DNA from: Mycolicibacterium vaccae NBRC 14118 = CIP 105934
GTDB lineage: Bacteria > Actinomycetota > Actinomycetes > Mycobacteriales > Mycobacteriaceae
Length of the DNA stretch: 64,000 nt
Direction: 5' to 3'
Assembly (NCBI RefSeq): GCF_001552715.1
Contig: NZ_BCRS01000008.1
Span: 1 to 64,000 of the forward strand
Shown here: in pieces, positions 36,808-45,796 of the stretch
How positions within the stretch are numbered: the first letter of the stretch is position 1
Layout: each line of letters opens with the position of its first letter
The notes under the pieces: model-generated
What the model saw: the letters and a program-made list of their open reading frames with translations, nothing else
Told to the model about the DNA's origin: nothing
The model's database searches: none
Program-made: the position numbers and the translations under genes

Positions 36808-37614
36808 TCAGGTCTGGCAGGTGGGACACCAGAACAGGTTGCGCCCCTCCAGTTCAACCGTCCGGACCGGTGTCGCGCACACCCGGCACGGCTCACCGGC
36901 GCGGCGGTAGACGTAGGTGCGCGGCCGGCCTTCCCGGTAGGACGGTGCGCCGTGGTCGTGCTCGGGTGCCACCACGACGATCTTGCCGCGGCGCACCCCG
37001 ACCTTCATCAGCGCCACGAGATCGGTCCACAGCTCGGAGAACTCGTCGGCGGTGATCGTCGTCCCGGGCCGGAAGGGGTCCACGCGGTGCCGGAACAGCA
37101 GCTCGCTGCGGTACACATTGCCCACCCCGGCGATCACGGTCTGGTCCATCAGCAATGCCGCGATCGGCCTGCGGGACTTGCTGATTCGTCGCCATGCCAG
37201 CGATGGGTCGGCGTCGGGGCGCAGCGGGTCGGGCCCGAGCCTGGCCACGACGTCGGCGACCTCTGGCTCCTCGATTACCTCGCACACGGTCGGCCCGCGC
37301 AGATCGGTGCCGTACTCGGCGCCGACCATCCGCATGCGCACCTGACCCACCGGCAACGGCGGGGTCCGGTCCTCGGTCAGCGGCCACTCGGTGAATGCGC
37401 CGTACAGGCCGAGGTGCACGTGCACCACCCGGCCGCCCTCGTAATGGTGGAACAGATGCTTGCCCCAGGCACTGGCCTTCTTGAACACCCGCCCGTTGAC
37501 CGCCGCGGCGCCGTCGGCGAACCGGCCCTGCGGGCTGGACACGATCACCGGCGCGCGGCCGAACCGACGCTGGTGCAGCCGCGCCAGTCGGTGCAGCGTG
37601 TGTCCTTCGGGCAT
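36808..37614 (-). CDS. nei1: Fpg/Nei-family DNA glycosylase (Nei1)
   Basis: A 268-residue base-excision-repair glycosylase/AP lyase. It begins MPEGHT: after processing, Pro2 is the catalytic nucleophile and Glu3 the acid, and PEGHT rather than PELPE marks the Nei group. The helix-two-turn-helix DQTVIAGVGNVYRSELLF binds DNA, and a C-terminal zinc finger (CRVCATP ... FWCPTC) completes the fold. It removes oxidised pyrimidines. It follows rpiB after 3 bases; this pair matches Rv2464c-Rv2465c in M. tuberculosis. Confidence 0.95.
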   Translation of the reverse strand: MPEGHTLHRLARLHQRRFGRAPVIVSSPQGRFADGAAAVNGRVFKKASAWGKHLFHHYEGGRVVHVHLGLYGAFTEWPLTEDRTPPLPVGQVRMRMVGAEYGTDLRGPTVCEVIEEPEVADVVARLGPDPLRPDADPSLAWRRISKSRRPIAALLMDQTVIAGVGNVYRSELLFRHRVDPFRPGTTITADEFSELWTDLVALMKVGVRRGKIVVVAPEHDHGAPSYREGRPRTYVYRRAGEPCRVCATPVRTVELEGRNLFWCPTCQT

Positions 37615-37617
37615 CGG

Positions 37618-38091
37618 CTATGCGCCGGGCACGGGCGGCGCGACGTGCGTCTTCTCGTACTCGGCGAGGATGTCGATGCGACGCTGATGCCGCGGCGCCT
37701 CCGACCACGCCGTGGACAGGAACGTGTCGACGATGGCCAGCGCCTCCTCGGTGGAGTGCATGCGGCCGCCGATGGCCATCAGTTGGGCATTGTTGTGCTC
37801 ACGGGCCAACGCCGCGGTCTTGGTGCTCCACGCCAGGGCGCACCGGGCCCCGGGCACCTTGTTCGCCGCGATCTGCTCACCGTTGCCCGAACCGCCGAGC
37901 ACGATGCCGAGGCTGCCCGGGTCGGCCACCGTCTTCTGCGCGGCCGAGATGCAGAACGCCGGGTAATCGTCGTCGGCGTCGTAGCTGAACGCCCCGCAGT
38001 CGACGGGTTCGTGCCCGGTGGCCCTGAGATGCTCGGCGATGGCCTGCTTGAGTTCGAATCCGGCGTGGTCGGCCCCGAGGTAGACGCGCAT
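37618..38091 (-). CDS. rpiB: Ribose-5-phosphate isomerase B
   Basis: A 157-residue RpiB/LacA-family isomerase interconverting ribose 5-phosphate and ribulose 5-phosphate. ATG 38091 gives the expected start MRVYLGADHAGFELK, with Asp and His of the active site. GGSGNGEQIAANKVPGARCAL is the signature with the anion-hole region; the second subunit's RRxxR-type segment appears as RHQRRI. The frame is open to 38133, but those codons look non-coding. It is co-transcribed with nei1. Confidence 0.95.
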   Translation of the reverse strand: MRVYLGADHAGFELKQAIAEHLRATGHEPVDCGAFSYDADDDYPAFCISAAQKTVADPGSLGIVLGGSGNGEQIAANKVPGARCALAWSTKTAALAREHNNAQLMAIGGRMHSTEEALAIVDTFLSTAWSEAPRHQRRIDILAEYEKTHVAPPVPGA

Positions 38092-38168
38092 GGCGGACAC
38101 CCTACCTCCCGGTTCACCTGCCCCTTCCGGCACCGCGAACAGCGCCGGGGCAGGGTCCGGGGCCGGGC

Positions 38169-39128
38169 TCAGCCGACGCTGATCGCGTCGAGCCGTTCCT
38201 TGATGAACGTCGCCGAGGTCACCGGCCCGAGCCCGGCCACCTTGCCCACCGGCGGCGCCAGCGGCGTGACGAGCGCGTCGTGATCGGCCTCATAGAAGTA
38301 GATCAACGACACCAGGTCCTCCTCGGGAGCATCCGGCTGCGGGGGCAGCACCCGGTGCCGACCGGACGGCCACCGCCGGCCGCTCCAATACTCCAGCAGG
38401 TCACCGATGTTCACCGTCAACGCCTCCGGGTCGTACGGAGCGTCCTCCCACCCCCCGTCCTCGGAATACACCTGCAGGCCGCCCGCGCCGGGCTCCCGGT
38501 CCAGGATCGTGACAGTGCCGAAGTCGGTGTGCGGGCCGATGCGGAACTGGCCGGGTTCGGGTTCGCCGACGACGCTGACCGGCGGGTAGTGGTTGATGTT
38601 CATCGTCCAGGTCGGCCTGGCGGCCAACTCGGCGAACGGATTGACCTCCAGGTTGAGCGCGTGCGCGCACAGCGCCAGCAGATCGTCGGCGACGCTCCGC
38701 ATCTGCGCGGTGTACTCGGTCACCAGCGACTGCAGCGCGGGCACCTCGCGGGGCCAGACGTTCGGCGCAAACCAGATCCGGTCGACCTCCGCGTCACCGG
38801 TCGCGGTGTCCGCGCCGAGACTGAAGCTCTCCTTCAGGTCCGGCGGGGTCTCGGTGCCCTCGGCGAAACCGTTGGCCTCCGCGCCGGGTCCGATCCAGCC
38901 GCGCCCGCCCACCGGCACCGAGTAGTGCTGCTTGACCTCCGCGGGCAGCGCGAAGAACTGCCGTGCCGCGGCACGCACGTCCCGCGCCAGCGCCGGGTCC
39001 ACCCCGTGCCCGCGTACCAGCACGAAACCCGCCCGCTGCAGACCGGCGTCGATCTGCGCAGCGACCTCGTCGGCGGCCGAACCGCCGGCCCGCCACGCCG
39101 AAAGATCCACCGTCGCAATGACGCTCAT
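38169..39128 (-). CDS. 2-oxoglutarate/Fe(II)-dependent oxygenase, isopenicillin-N-synthase-like
   Basis: A 319-residue member of the IPNS-like dioxygenase superfamily. The iron ligands are His and Asp of IGPHTDFGTVTIL near residue 190 and a later His in GRHRVLPP, followed by the co-substrate arginine (RHRVL region). The N-terminal DIOX_N-type domain has AGFVLVRGHGVDPALA. Substrates of bacterial members are mostly unknown. It is preceded on the same strand by a deaminase gene with 22 bases between, so the two may be co-transcribed. Confidence 0.88.
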   Translation of the reverse strand: MSVIATVDLSAWRAGGSAADEVAAQIDAGLQRAGFVLVRGHGVDPALARDVRAAARQFFALPAEVKQHYSVPVGGRGWIGPGAEANGFAEGTETPPDLKESFSLGADTATGDAEVDRIWFAPNVWPREVPALQSLVTEYTAQMRSVADDLLALCAHALNLEVNPFAELAARPTWTMNINHYPPVSVVGEPEPGQFRIGPHTDFGTVTILDREPGAGGLQVYSEDGGWEDAPYDPEALTVNIGDLLEYWSGRRWPSGRHRVLPPQPDAPEEDLVSLIYFYEADHDALVTPLAPPVGKVAGLGPVTSATFIKERLDAISVG

Positions 39129-39150
39129 CTAGATTTCACTCCTCACGTGC

Positions 39151-39594
39151 TCACTCGCCGATGTCCTCGGCCCACAGCTCCGGGTTGGCGGCGATGAACT
39201 CACGCATCATCGTCACGCACCGTTCGTCGTCGACCACCGTGACGTCGACGCCGTGCTCGGCGAGCCAGTCGTGCCCGCCGGTGAAGGTTCGGCTCTCCCC
39301 GATCACGACGGCGCCGATGTTGAACTGCCGCACCAGACCGCTGCAGTACCAGCAGGGCGAGAGCGTGGTCACCATGATCGTCGAGCGGTACCCGCGCTGG
39401 CGCCCCGCGTTGCGGAACGCGTCGGTCTCGGCGTGGATGGACGGGTCGTCGAGCTGCACCCGCCGGTTGTGACCGCTGCCCAGCAGCGTTCCGTCGGCCG
39501 CGAACAGCGCCGCGCCGATCGGAATACCGCCTTCGGCCAATCCTTTTCGCGCCTCCTCGACGGCGACGTCGAGCATCTGCTGTGGGGTGGGCAT
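39151..39594 (-). CDS. Nucleoside/cytosine deaminase-like protein
   Basis: A 147-residue cytidine-deaminase-superfamily enzyme. The zinc motifs are HAET (His and Glu of SIHAETDAFRNAG, near residue 63) and LSPCWYCSGLV (the two cysteines). The pattern resembles yeast-type cytosine deaminases and guanine-deaminase-like proteins. ATG 39594 with a nearby GAGG is preferred; GTG 39624 and an open frame to 39714 are alternatives. The substrate is unproven. It precedes the IPNS-like oxygenase on the same strand. Confidence 0.87.
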   Translation of the reverse strand: MPTPQQMLDVAVEEARKGLAEGGIPIGAALFAADGTLLGSGHNRRVQLDDPSIHAETDAFRNAGRQRGYRSTIMVTTLSPCWYCSGLVRQFNIGAVVIGESRTFTGGHDWLAEHGVDVTVVDDERCVTMMREFIAANPELWAEDIGE

Positions 39595-39683
39595 GGCCTC
39601 GCTGCGGCGAATCTGGGACGACACGGCACCTAGTATGCGGCCCCCGGTGGTCGTTTCGGCCGCAATCACCGGTACACCCTCAC

Positions 39684-39718
39684 CCTGTTGCCACCGGTCC
39701 GCAACCGGAGGCAACAGG
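39684..39718 (-). terminator. Strong hairpin after the DsbA-fold gene
   Basis: CCTGTTGCC (39684-39692) pairs with GGCAACAGG (39710-39718); CCGGT/ACCGG extends the stem inside after one A-A mismatch. It stands 21 bases after the stop of the nitroreductase on the minus strand and should terminate it. Confidence 0.8.
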
Positions 39719-39738
39719 ATCGAAACAATCCGGTGAGG

Positions 39739-40359
39739 TCAGTCGAACTCGGGGCGCTCAGTGCGGGTCCGCTTGAGTTCCCAGAAGTGCGGATAGGACG
39801 CGAAAATCACCGACGCGTCCCAGAGCCGGCCCGCCTCCTCCCCGCGCGGGATGCGCGAGAGCACGGGCCCGAAGAACGCGACACCGTTGACGTGGATGGT
39901 CGGCGTGCCGACGTCCGGGCCGACGGCGTCCATGCCGGCGTGATGGCTGGCGCGCAACGCCTCGTCGTAGTCGGTCGACGTGGCGGCCTCGGCGAGTTCG
40001 GCGGGCAGGCCGACCTCCTCGAGAGCCTCCGCGATCGCCTTGGCGAAGGTGGGGTCGGTCTCCCGGTAGCCGAGATTGTGGATACGGGTGCCGAGCGCGG
40101 TGTAGAGCGGACCCAACACGTCGGCGCCCTTGGCCTGCTCGGCGGCGATGGCGACCCGCACCGGCCCCCACGCCTTCTTCATCGCCTCCTGGTACTCCTC
40201 GGGCAGGTCCCGCCCCTCGTTGAGCACCGCCAGGCTCATCACGTGGAAGTTGACGTCGATGTCGCGCACTTTCTCGGCCTCGAGCACCCAGCGCGAGGTG
40301 ATCCAGGCCCACGGGCACAGCGGGTCGAACCAGAAATCGGCGCGAGACTTCTCAGACAT
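39739..40359 (-). CDS. DsbA-fold mycothiol-linked nitroreductase (Rv2466c/Mrx-2-like) with CPWA active site
   Basis: A 206-residue DsbA/FrnE-like thioredoxin-fold protein, very close to M. tuberculosis Rv2466c as I recall it ([38 protein letters not shown] ending). In Rv2466c the active site is CPWC; here codon GCC (about 40309) gives CPWA, so the resolving cysteine is absent and only the nucleophilic cysteine (near residue 14) remains. The cis-proline VGTPTIHV is intact. A monothiol mechanism with mycothiol is plausible. ATG 40359 is preferred over the open frame to 40467, which overlies the pepN promoter. Confidence 0.92.
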   Translation of the reverse strand: MSEKSRADFWFDPLCPWAWITSRWVLEAEKVRDIDVNFHVMSLAVLNEGRDLPEEYQEAMKKAWGPVRVAIAAEQAKGADVLGPLYTALGTRIHNLGYRETDPTFAKAIAEALEEVGLPAELAEAATSTDYDEALRASHHAGMDAVGPDVGTPTIHVNGVAFFGPVLSRIPRGEEAGRLWDASVIFASYPHFWELKRTRTERPEFD

Positions 40360-40460
40360 TTGCGTGGTCCTCTCGTATGCATACAGCTGTGACAGACGTC
40401 GTTGGGCACAACCCACGACACCCGTCCCGTCTTCCCCGGATGAGGCTAGTGTTATCGAGC

Positions 40461-43049
40461 GTGGCACTTCCTAATCTGACCCGCGACCAAGCCGCCGAGC
40501 GCGCCGCACTGGTGACCGTCGACAGCTACCGGATCGACCTTGATCTGACCGACGGTGCGGGCAAACCCGGTGAGAGCACCTTCCGGTCCGTCACGACAGT
40601 CGAATTCGACGCTCTCGCCGGCGCCGACACCTACATCGACCTGGCCGCGGCGACCGTCCGCAAAGCCACCCTCAACGGCGTCGATATCGACGTTTCCGGT
40701 TACGACGAGGCCACCGGCATCCCGCTGGCCGGCGTCGCGGGGCACAACGTGCTGACCGTCGACGCGGACTGCCGCTACTCCAACACCGGGGAGGGCTTGC
40801 ACCGCTTCGTCGACCCCGTCGACAACGAGGTGTACCTGTACTCGCAGTTCGAAACCGCCGACGCCAAACGGATGTTCGCGTGTTTCGATCAGCCTGATCT
40901 GAAAGCGGCCTTCGACGTCACCGTGGTGGCCCCCGCGCACTGGGAGGTGGTCTCCAACGGTGCCACCGTCACCGTCGAGGACCTCGACTCGGGCGCCAAG
41001 CGACACACCTTCAAGGCCACGCCCCGGATGAGCACCTACCTGGTGGCGCTCATCGCCGGGCCCTACGCTCGCTGGGACGACCAGTACTCCGACGACCACG
41101 GAGACATCCCGCTGGGACTGTTCTGCCGCAAATCCCTGGCCGACTACATGGACGACGAGCGGCTGTTCACCGAGACCAAGCAGGGCTTCGGTTTCTATCA
41201 CCGCAACTTCGGCGTCCCCTACGCCTTCGGCAAGTACGACCAGCTGTTCGTCCCCGAGTTCAACGCAGGCGCGATGGAGAACGCCGGCGCGGTCACGTTC
41301 CTTGAGGATTACGTGTTCCGCAGCAAGGTCACCCGCGCGTCCTACGAGCGCCGCGCCGAGACCGTGCTGCACGAGATGGCCCACATGTGGTTCGGCGACC
41401 TGGTCACCATGCAGTGGTGGGATGACCTGTGGCTCAACGAGTCCTTCGCGACGTTCGCGTCGGTGCTGTGCCAGGCCGAGGCCACCGAGTACACCCAGGC
41501 CTGGACCACGTTCGCCAACGTCGAGAAGTCCTGGGCCTACCGGCAGGACCAGCTGCCCTCGACCCACCCGGTGGCCGCCGACATCCCGGACCTGCACGCC
41601 GTTGAGGTCAACTTCGACGGCATCACCTACGCCAAGGGCGCCAGCGTGCTCAAGCAGCTGGTCGCCTACGTGGGGCTCGACGCATTCCTGGCGGGACTTC
41701 GGGACTACTTCCGCGACCACGCGTTCGGCAACGCGACGTTCGGTGATCTGTTGGGCGCGCTGGAGAAGTCGTCCGGACGCGACCTGTCGGGCTGGGGCAG
41801 GCAGTGGCTCAAGACCACCGGCCTGAACACGCTGCGCCCCGAGTTCGACGTCGCCGCCGACGGCACGTTCACCCGGTTCGCCATCGGGCAGGGCGGCGCC
41901 AAACCTGGCGAGGGCGAGACCCGTGTGCACCGGCTGGCGGTCGGCATCTACGACGAGGACAGCTCCGGCAAGCTGGTCCGGGTGCACCGCGAGGAGCTCG
42001 ACGTCGACGGCGCGACCACCGAAGTGCCTGCACTGCAGGGTGTTTCGCGGGGCAAGCTGATCCTTGTCAACGACGACGACCTGACCTACTGCTCGCTGCG
42101 GCTCGACCCGGACTCGCTGCAGACGGTGCTGACGCGCATCGCCGACATCGCCGAGCCGCTCCCCCGCACCCTGGCCTGGTCGGCAGCGTGGGAGATGACC
42201 CGCGACGCCGAGCTGCGCGCCCGGGATTTCGTCGCGCTGGTGATCAGCGGGCTGCACGCCGAGACCGAAGTGGGTGTCGCGCAACGTCTGCTGCTGCAGG
42301 CGCAGACCGCGCTGGGTTCCTACGCGGACCCGGCGTGGGCGGCCGAGAACGGCTGGCCCGCGTTCGGCGACGCACTGCTGGACCTGGCCGGCGAGGCCGA
42401 GCCGGGATCCGACCATCAGCTCGCGTTCGTCAACGCGCTGTGCACCTCGGTGCTCTCGGCCAATCACGTCGCGGTGCTGTCGACGCTGCTCGACAACGAG
42501 CCCGCCGAGGTCAACCTGCCCGGGCTGGTGCTCGACACCGATCTGCGCTGGCGCGTGGTCACCGCGCTGGCCCGCGCCGGGGTGATCGACGCCGACGGCC
42601 CACAGACGCCGTTCATCGACGCTGAGGCCGCCAACGACCCCACCGCCGCCGGACGGCGCCAGGCCGCCGCGGCGTCGGCGGCACGGCCGCAGGCAGCGGT
42701 CAAGGACACGGCGTGGGAACAGGTCGTCGAGGACGACACGCTGGCCAACATCACCGCCCGGGCGATCATCGGCGGCTTTGTGCAGCCCGGCCAGGGTCAG
42801 CTGCTGGCACCGTTCCGGGACCGCTATTTCGGTGCGATCTCCGGGGTCTGGGAGAGGCGCTCCAGCGAGGTCGCCCAGACCGTGGTCGTCGGGCTGTACC
42901 CGTCCTGGGAGATCACTCAGGAGGCGCTGGACGCCGCCGATCGGTTCCTGTCCGACCCCGAGGTGCCGCCGGCGCTGCGCCGTCTGGTGCTGGAGGGCCG
43001 GGCCGGCGTCGAGCGCTCGCTGCGGGCCCGCGAGTTCGACGTCAGCTAA
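40461..43049 (+). CDS. pepN: Aminopeptidase N
   Basis: An 862-residue M1 zinc aminopeptidase. The exopeptidase motif GAMEN lies near residue 272, the zinc site [10 protein letters not shown] near residue 304 and the third ligand Glu in NESFATF 18 residues on; the C-terminal ERAP1-like helical domain is full length. GTG 40461 is chosen because it gives the [14 protein letters not shown] start of mycobacterial PepN. It releases N-terminal amino acids from peptides in the cytoplasm. It diverges from the nitroreductase gene and corresponds to Rv2467. Confidence 0.96.
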   Translation: MALPNLTRDQAAERAALVTVDSYRIDLDLTDGAGKPGESTFRSVTTVEFDALAGADTYIDLAAATVRKATLNGVDIDVSGYDEATGIPLAGVAGHNVLTVDADCRYSNTGEGLHRFVDPVDNEVYLYSQFETADAKRMFACFDQPDLKAAFDVTVVAPAHWEVVSNGATVTVEDLDSGAKRHTFKATPRMSTYLVALIAGPYARWDDQYSDDHGDIPLGLFCRKSLADYMDDERLFTETKQGFGFYHRNFGVPYAFGKYDQLFVPEFNAGAMENAGAVTFLEDYVFRSKVTRASYERRAETVLHEMAHMWFGDLVTMQWWDDLWLNESFATFASVLCQAEATEYTQAWTTFANVEKSWAYRQDQLPSTHPVAADIPDLHAVEVNFDGITYAKGASVLKQLVAYVGLDAFLAGLRDYFRDHAFGNATFGDLLGALEKSSGRDLSGWGRQWLKTTGLNTLRPEFDVAADGTFTRFAIGQGGAKPGEGETRVHRLAVGIYDEDSSGKLVRVHREELDVDGATTEVPALQGVSRGKLILVNDDDLTYCSLRLDPDSLQTVLTRIADIAEPLPRTLAWSAAWEMTRDAELRARDFVALVISGLHAETEVGVAQRLLLQAQTALGSYADPAWAAENGWPAFGDALLDLAGEAEPGSDHQLAFVNALCTSVLSANHVAVLSTLLDNEPAEVNLPGLVLDTDLRWRVVTALARAGVIDADGPQTPFIDAEAANDPTAAGRRQAAAASAARPQAAVKDTAWEQVVEDDTLANITARAIIGGFVQPGQGQLLAPFRDRYFGAISGVWERRSSEVAQTVVVGLYPSWEITQEALDAADRFLSDPEVPPALRRLVLEGRAGVERSLRAREFDVS

Positions 43050-43065
43050 CCCGGCATCCCCGTCT

Positions 43066-43133
43066 GGGGCGAGCGTGCGCGGCTGTGGCCGACACGCCGA
43101 CGTCGTAGCCGACGTCGCGCACGTTCACACCCC
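43066..43133. repeat. Palindromic intergenic element, copy B
   Basis: GAGCGTGCGCG (43071-43081) pairs with CGCGCACGTTC (43116-43126), flanked by GGGG and CCCC; a CGACGTCGTAGCCGACGTCG hairpin lies inside. The segment 43069-43099 matches 12574-12604 at 27 of 31 positions. It lies between pepN and the HNH gene. Confidence 0.75.
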
Positions 43134-43144
43134 ATGCTCTTGGG

Positions 43145-43537
43145 GTGGCGGTGAACAACAGTCGGAGGGCGCGCGCGGCGCGCCGACGCAAGCGTCGGGT
43201 GGCGGCCGTCGTCAATGACCTGACCGACGCACAGTGGGTCTCGATCAAGGCCGCCTGGAACGGCTGCGCCTATTGCGGGCAGACCGCGGGGACGATGCAA
43301 CGCGACTGCGTGATGGCGATCTCGCGCGGCGGCCGCTACACCATCGACAACGTGGTGCCGGCCTGCGCGGCGTGCAATGCCAGCAAGTGCAACGACGAGG
43401 TCACCGGCTGGCTGCGGCGGAAACGGCTCGACGAACGGCTGTTCCTGGAGCGCTACGTGCAGATCCGGGCCGAACTTCTGGCGCAGGAACGCCAAACCGC
43501 CGTCTCGGTAGCTCCGGAGGCCGGGCCGCTACCGTGA
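43145..43537 (+). CDS. HNH-domain protein with substituted catalytic motif
   Basis: A 130-residue small HNH-family protein. A basic N-terminus (SRRARAARRRKRRVA) leads to the zinc knuckle CAYCGQ ... CAACNASK and the beta-beta-alpha core. The usual DH pair of HNH nucleases is RDCVMAISRGG here, so the first catalytic histidine is replaced by cysteine, while the central N (TIDN) and last N (NASK) remain. It may be an inactive or DNA/RNA-binding relative. The GTG start at 43145 is used. A second, intact HNH gene lies 740 bases away. Confidence 0.8.
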   Translation: MAVNNSRRARAARRRKRRVAAVVNDLTDAQWVSIKAAWNGCAYCGQTAGTMQRDCVMAISRGGRYTIDNVVPACAACNASKCNDEVTGWLRRKRLDERLFLERYVQIRAELLAQERQTAVSVAPEAGPLP

Positions 43538-43555
43538 CGGCGGTTGCGCGAAAGA

Positions 43556-44017
43556 TCAGCGGGGCGAGACCCCGGCCGAAAGCACGCGGATGCCGCTGAT
43601 GAGTCCGTCGATCAGGTTGCCCTCGCGGAACGACGCCGCTGCGGCGGAGACGCCGAGCGGGGCGGCCTCTTCGATGCCGCGGCCCTTGACGTCCGAGCCG
43701 TAGACGACCTCGATCGCCCGCTGGTCCGGCGACACCGCGAGCAGCACGGCGTTGTTCGGGGTGGGCACCTTCGCGAGGATCTCGCGGGCGGTGGCCGCGG
43801 GGTCGGCGCCGAGGCTGCCGATGTACACCGCGAAACGCGCCTTGGCCGCGCGCGACCCGTACTTGAGCGCGTTGTCGAGAACCACCAGGTCCTTGGTCGG
43901 GAACGGATACTGCACCGACAGGACACCGGGCTCGGTGACCGACGAGATCCGTCCGCTGGCCGTGATGGCCGACCCGTAGGGCAGTTCGGCGACGTCGAGT
44001 CCGCCGGCCTTGGTCAT
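43556..44017 (-). CDS. Conserved mycobacterial protein, DUF5130/TPM-like (Rv2468c-like)
   Basis: A 153-residue protein matching, from memory, Rv2468c and the DUF5130 family: [54 protein letters not shown]. The alternating pattern and [18 protein letters not shown] resemble the TPM-fold (YgcG/Psb32) domain. No membrane segment is evident. ATG 44017 lies 1 base after the upstream stop; GTG 44032 has a better GGAGG site and is an alternative that would overlap the upstream gene by 14 bases. Function unknown. Confidence 0.8.
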   Translation of the reverse strand: MTKAGGLDVAELPYGSAITASGRISSVTEPGVLSVQYPFPTKDLVVLDNALKYGSRAAKARFAVYIGSLGADPAATAREILAKVPTPNNAVLLAVSPDQRAIEVVYGSDVKGRGIEEAAPLGVSAAAASFREGNLIDGLISGIRVLSAGVSPR

Positions 44018-44018
44018 T

Positions 44019-44252
44019 TCACCACTTGCCACTTGCGCCACCTCCGATGGTCAGGTGCGAATCATGACCGCCATGGCCGTGGTCCGCCGGTTCTTCGGCC
44101 GCCCACAAGATGGGCTCGTGCGTCCACTTCCCGGACATGTCGAACGTCTCGGGGTGCGGGCCCTTCTTGGTGAAGATGAACAGCGACAGAAGCCCGGCCA
44201 ACGCCAGCGGGACTACTACGAAGCTTGCATGCGCAAGAGCTGTTGAGTTCAC
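44019..44252 (-). CDS. Small membrane protein with His-rich tail
   Basis: A 77-residue protein. GTG 44252 is proposed; the frame is open to 44294 but would overlap the upstream HNH gene. One membrane helix ([20 protein letters not shown]) is followed by a cytoplasmic or external polar region that contains [18 protein letters not shown] and a histidine-rich stretch ([16 protein letters not shown]). The histidine cluster may bind metal. A similar short gene sits next to Rv2468c, as I recall (Rv2468A). Function unknown. Confidence 0.7.
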   Translation of the reverse strand: MNSTALAHASFVVVPLALAGLLSLFIFTKKGPHPETFDMSGKWTHEPILWAAEEPADHGHGGHDSHLTIGGGASGKW

Positions 44253-44277
44253 GCGCAAACCGTATCCCACGGCCGGG

Positions 44278-44943
44278 TCAGGCCGCTCCCTCACCCAGGT
44301 ATCTCACCCAGGCGGGGTCGAGTTCCTTGACGCTCGACAGCAGCCGCCAGTGCTGTCCCTTCGGTGGCAGCGGCGTGGTGTGCATCGCCCAGCCCAGCTC
44401 GCTGAGCAGACGGTCGGCCTTGCGGTGATTGCACGACGAGCACGCCGCCACACAGTTCTCCCAGGAATGCGCGCCGCCGCGGCTGCGCGGGACGACGTGG
44501 TCAACGGTGTCGGCCTTCGCGCCGCAGTACGCGCAGCGGAAGCGGTCCCGGTGCATGAGGGCCGCCCGGGTCATCGGGATGCGTGCCCGGTAGGGCACCC
44601 GCACGAAGGTGCGCAGCCGGATGACGGTCGGGACGACGATCGCCCGGGTCGCCGAGTGGATCACCGGGCCCACCGGGTCGTCGTGCACCACGTCGGCCTT
44701 GCCGCACATCAGCATGATCACCGCCCGGCGCAATGGCAGCGCCGTGAGCGGTTCGAAGGTCGAGTTCAGCAGCAGCACCCGCCGGCGGCCCCAGATCGAC
44801 GCGTCGTGGGCGGCGGGAGGCGCTCCGTCGGCGGCAGGGGCCACGCTGTGCAGGGCGCGCGAGGCAGTGACCGATGTCGACCCGGATGAGCCCGCCGCGG
44901 TCCGGTGATGCCGGTGGCCGCGTCCGTTCTTACGCTGCGCCAT
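44278..44943 (-). CDS. HNH endonuclease-domain protein (Rv2469c-like)
   Basis: A 221-residue protein. After a low-complexity basic/serine-rich N-terminus of about 50 residues, [22 protein letters not shown] opens the conserved domain typical of this actinobacterial family. The HNH core is intact: [21 protein letters not shown] with the DH pair, then [21 protein letters not shown] 44943 has a GGAGGACGT site. Nuclease activity is inferred from the domain only. It heads the minus-strand group with the small membrane and DUF5130-type genes. Confidence 0.88.
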   Translation of the reverse strand: MAQRKNGRGHRHHRTAAGSSGSTSVTASRALHSVAPAADGAPPAAHDASIWGRRRVLLLNSTFEPLTALPLRRAVIMLMCGKADVVHDDPVGPVIHSATRAIVVPTVIRLRTFVRVPYRARIPMTRAALMHRDRFRCAYCGAKADTVDHVVPRSRGGAHSWENCVAACSSCNHRKADRLLSELGWAMHTTPLPPKGQHWRLLSSVKELDPAWVRYLGEGAA

Positions 44944-45064
44944 ACGTCCTCCGCCCGACAGTTCACCACGGATTTCTGCCACTCGCACGGCAATTCCATA
45001 CGTGTTCGCTGGTCAGTCGGATGAACATCGTGTGACGGACGCGGCCGCCGCGCACACTTGGGCG

Positions 45065-45347
45065 ATGACCGCCGGGGGGACACCGACTCGGGCCACCGAG
45101 TATCTGCGCTACGACGAGGAGATGGCCGCCTGGCCGCCGCCGAGGACGCGCTGATCGCCAGGATGATCGCCGACCTGCGCAGAAACCACGAAAATCAGTT
45201 TGCCAAGAGCAAGAGGCGGCGCGCGCTGTGGCGCGAGAGCTGGTGCTGTCGGTGCGGACCGTCGAGGGTCACGTCGACCGTGCCTGCTTCAAACTCGACG
45301 TCGCCGACCGCGATGAGCTGGCCAACGTCGTCAGAAAGAAGAGCTGA
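45065..45347 (+). pseudogene. Chimeric relic: catalase-like N-terminus and LuxR-type C-terminus in different frames
   Basis: Three reading frames are needed. From ATG 45065 the frame gives [16 protein letters not shown], then stops. From about 45125 another frame gives [20 protein letters not shown] and FAKSKRR, the start of a catalase-family protein (compare EDALI..LRRN..FAK in that family). From about 45229 a third frame gives [20 protein letters not shown] and [12 protein letters not shown], the DNA-recognition end of a LuxR-type regulator, stopping at 45347. The pieces therefore look like two decayed genes fused by deletion. No working product is expected. Confidence 0.6.
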
Positions 45348-45384
45348 CGCGGCCCGGTCCGGGCGATGGCCCACAATGGAGGGG

Positions 45385-45786
45385 ATGGAAGCGCAGAACA
45401 AGCAGCAGTCGTTCTACGACGCGGTGGGCGGGCAGGACACGTTCCGCACCCTGGTGTCCCGGTTCTACGAGCTCGTGCGCGAGGACGAGATCCTGCGCCC
45501 GCTCTACCCGGAGGACGACCTCGACGGCGCCGAGGAGCGGCTGCGCATGTTCCTCGAGCAGTACTGGGGCGGGCCGCGGACGTACTCCGATCAGCGCGGG
45601 CACCCGCGGCTGCGGATGCGCCACGCGCCGTTCCGGATCGGCTATCTGGAGCGGGACGCGTGGCTGCGCTGCATGCACACCGCGGTGGCTGAGATCGACA
45701 CCGAAACCCTCGACGACCGGCACCGGCGCGCGCTGCTCGACTACCTGGAGATGGCCGCCGAGTCGATGGTCAACTCACCGTTCTGA
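45385..45786 (+). CDS. glbO: Group II truncated hemoglobin
   Basis: A 133-residue trHbO, near identical in pattern to Rv2470. Typical features are [39 protein letters not shown] (with Tyr and Trp of the distal region) and [17 protein letters not shown] with the proximal histidine, ending [17 protein letters not shown]. It binds O2/NO and is thought to support respiration or redox protection at the membrane. ATG 45385 is chosen; ATG 45376 is 3 codons longer. The upstream region contains the relic described separately. Confidence 0.95.
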   Translation: MEAQNKQQSFYDAVGGQDTFRTLVSRFYELVREDEILRPLYPEDDLDGAEERLRMFLEQYWGGPRTYSDQRGHPRLRMRHAPFRIGYLERDAWLRCMHTAVAEIDTETLDDRHRRALLDYLEMAAESMVNSPF

Positions 45787-45796
45787 GGCCGCTGTG

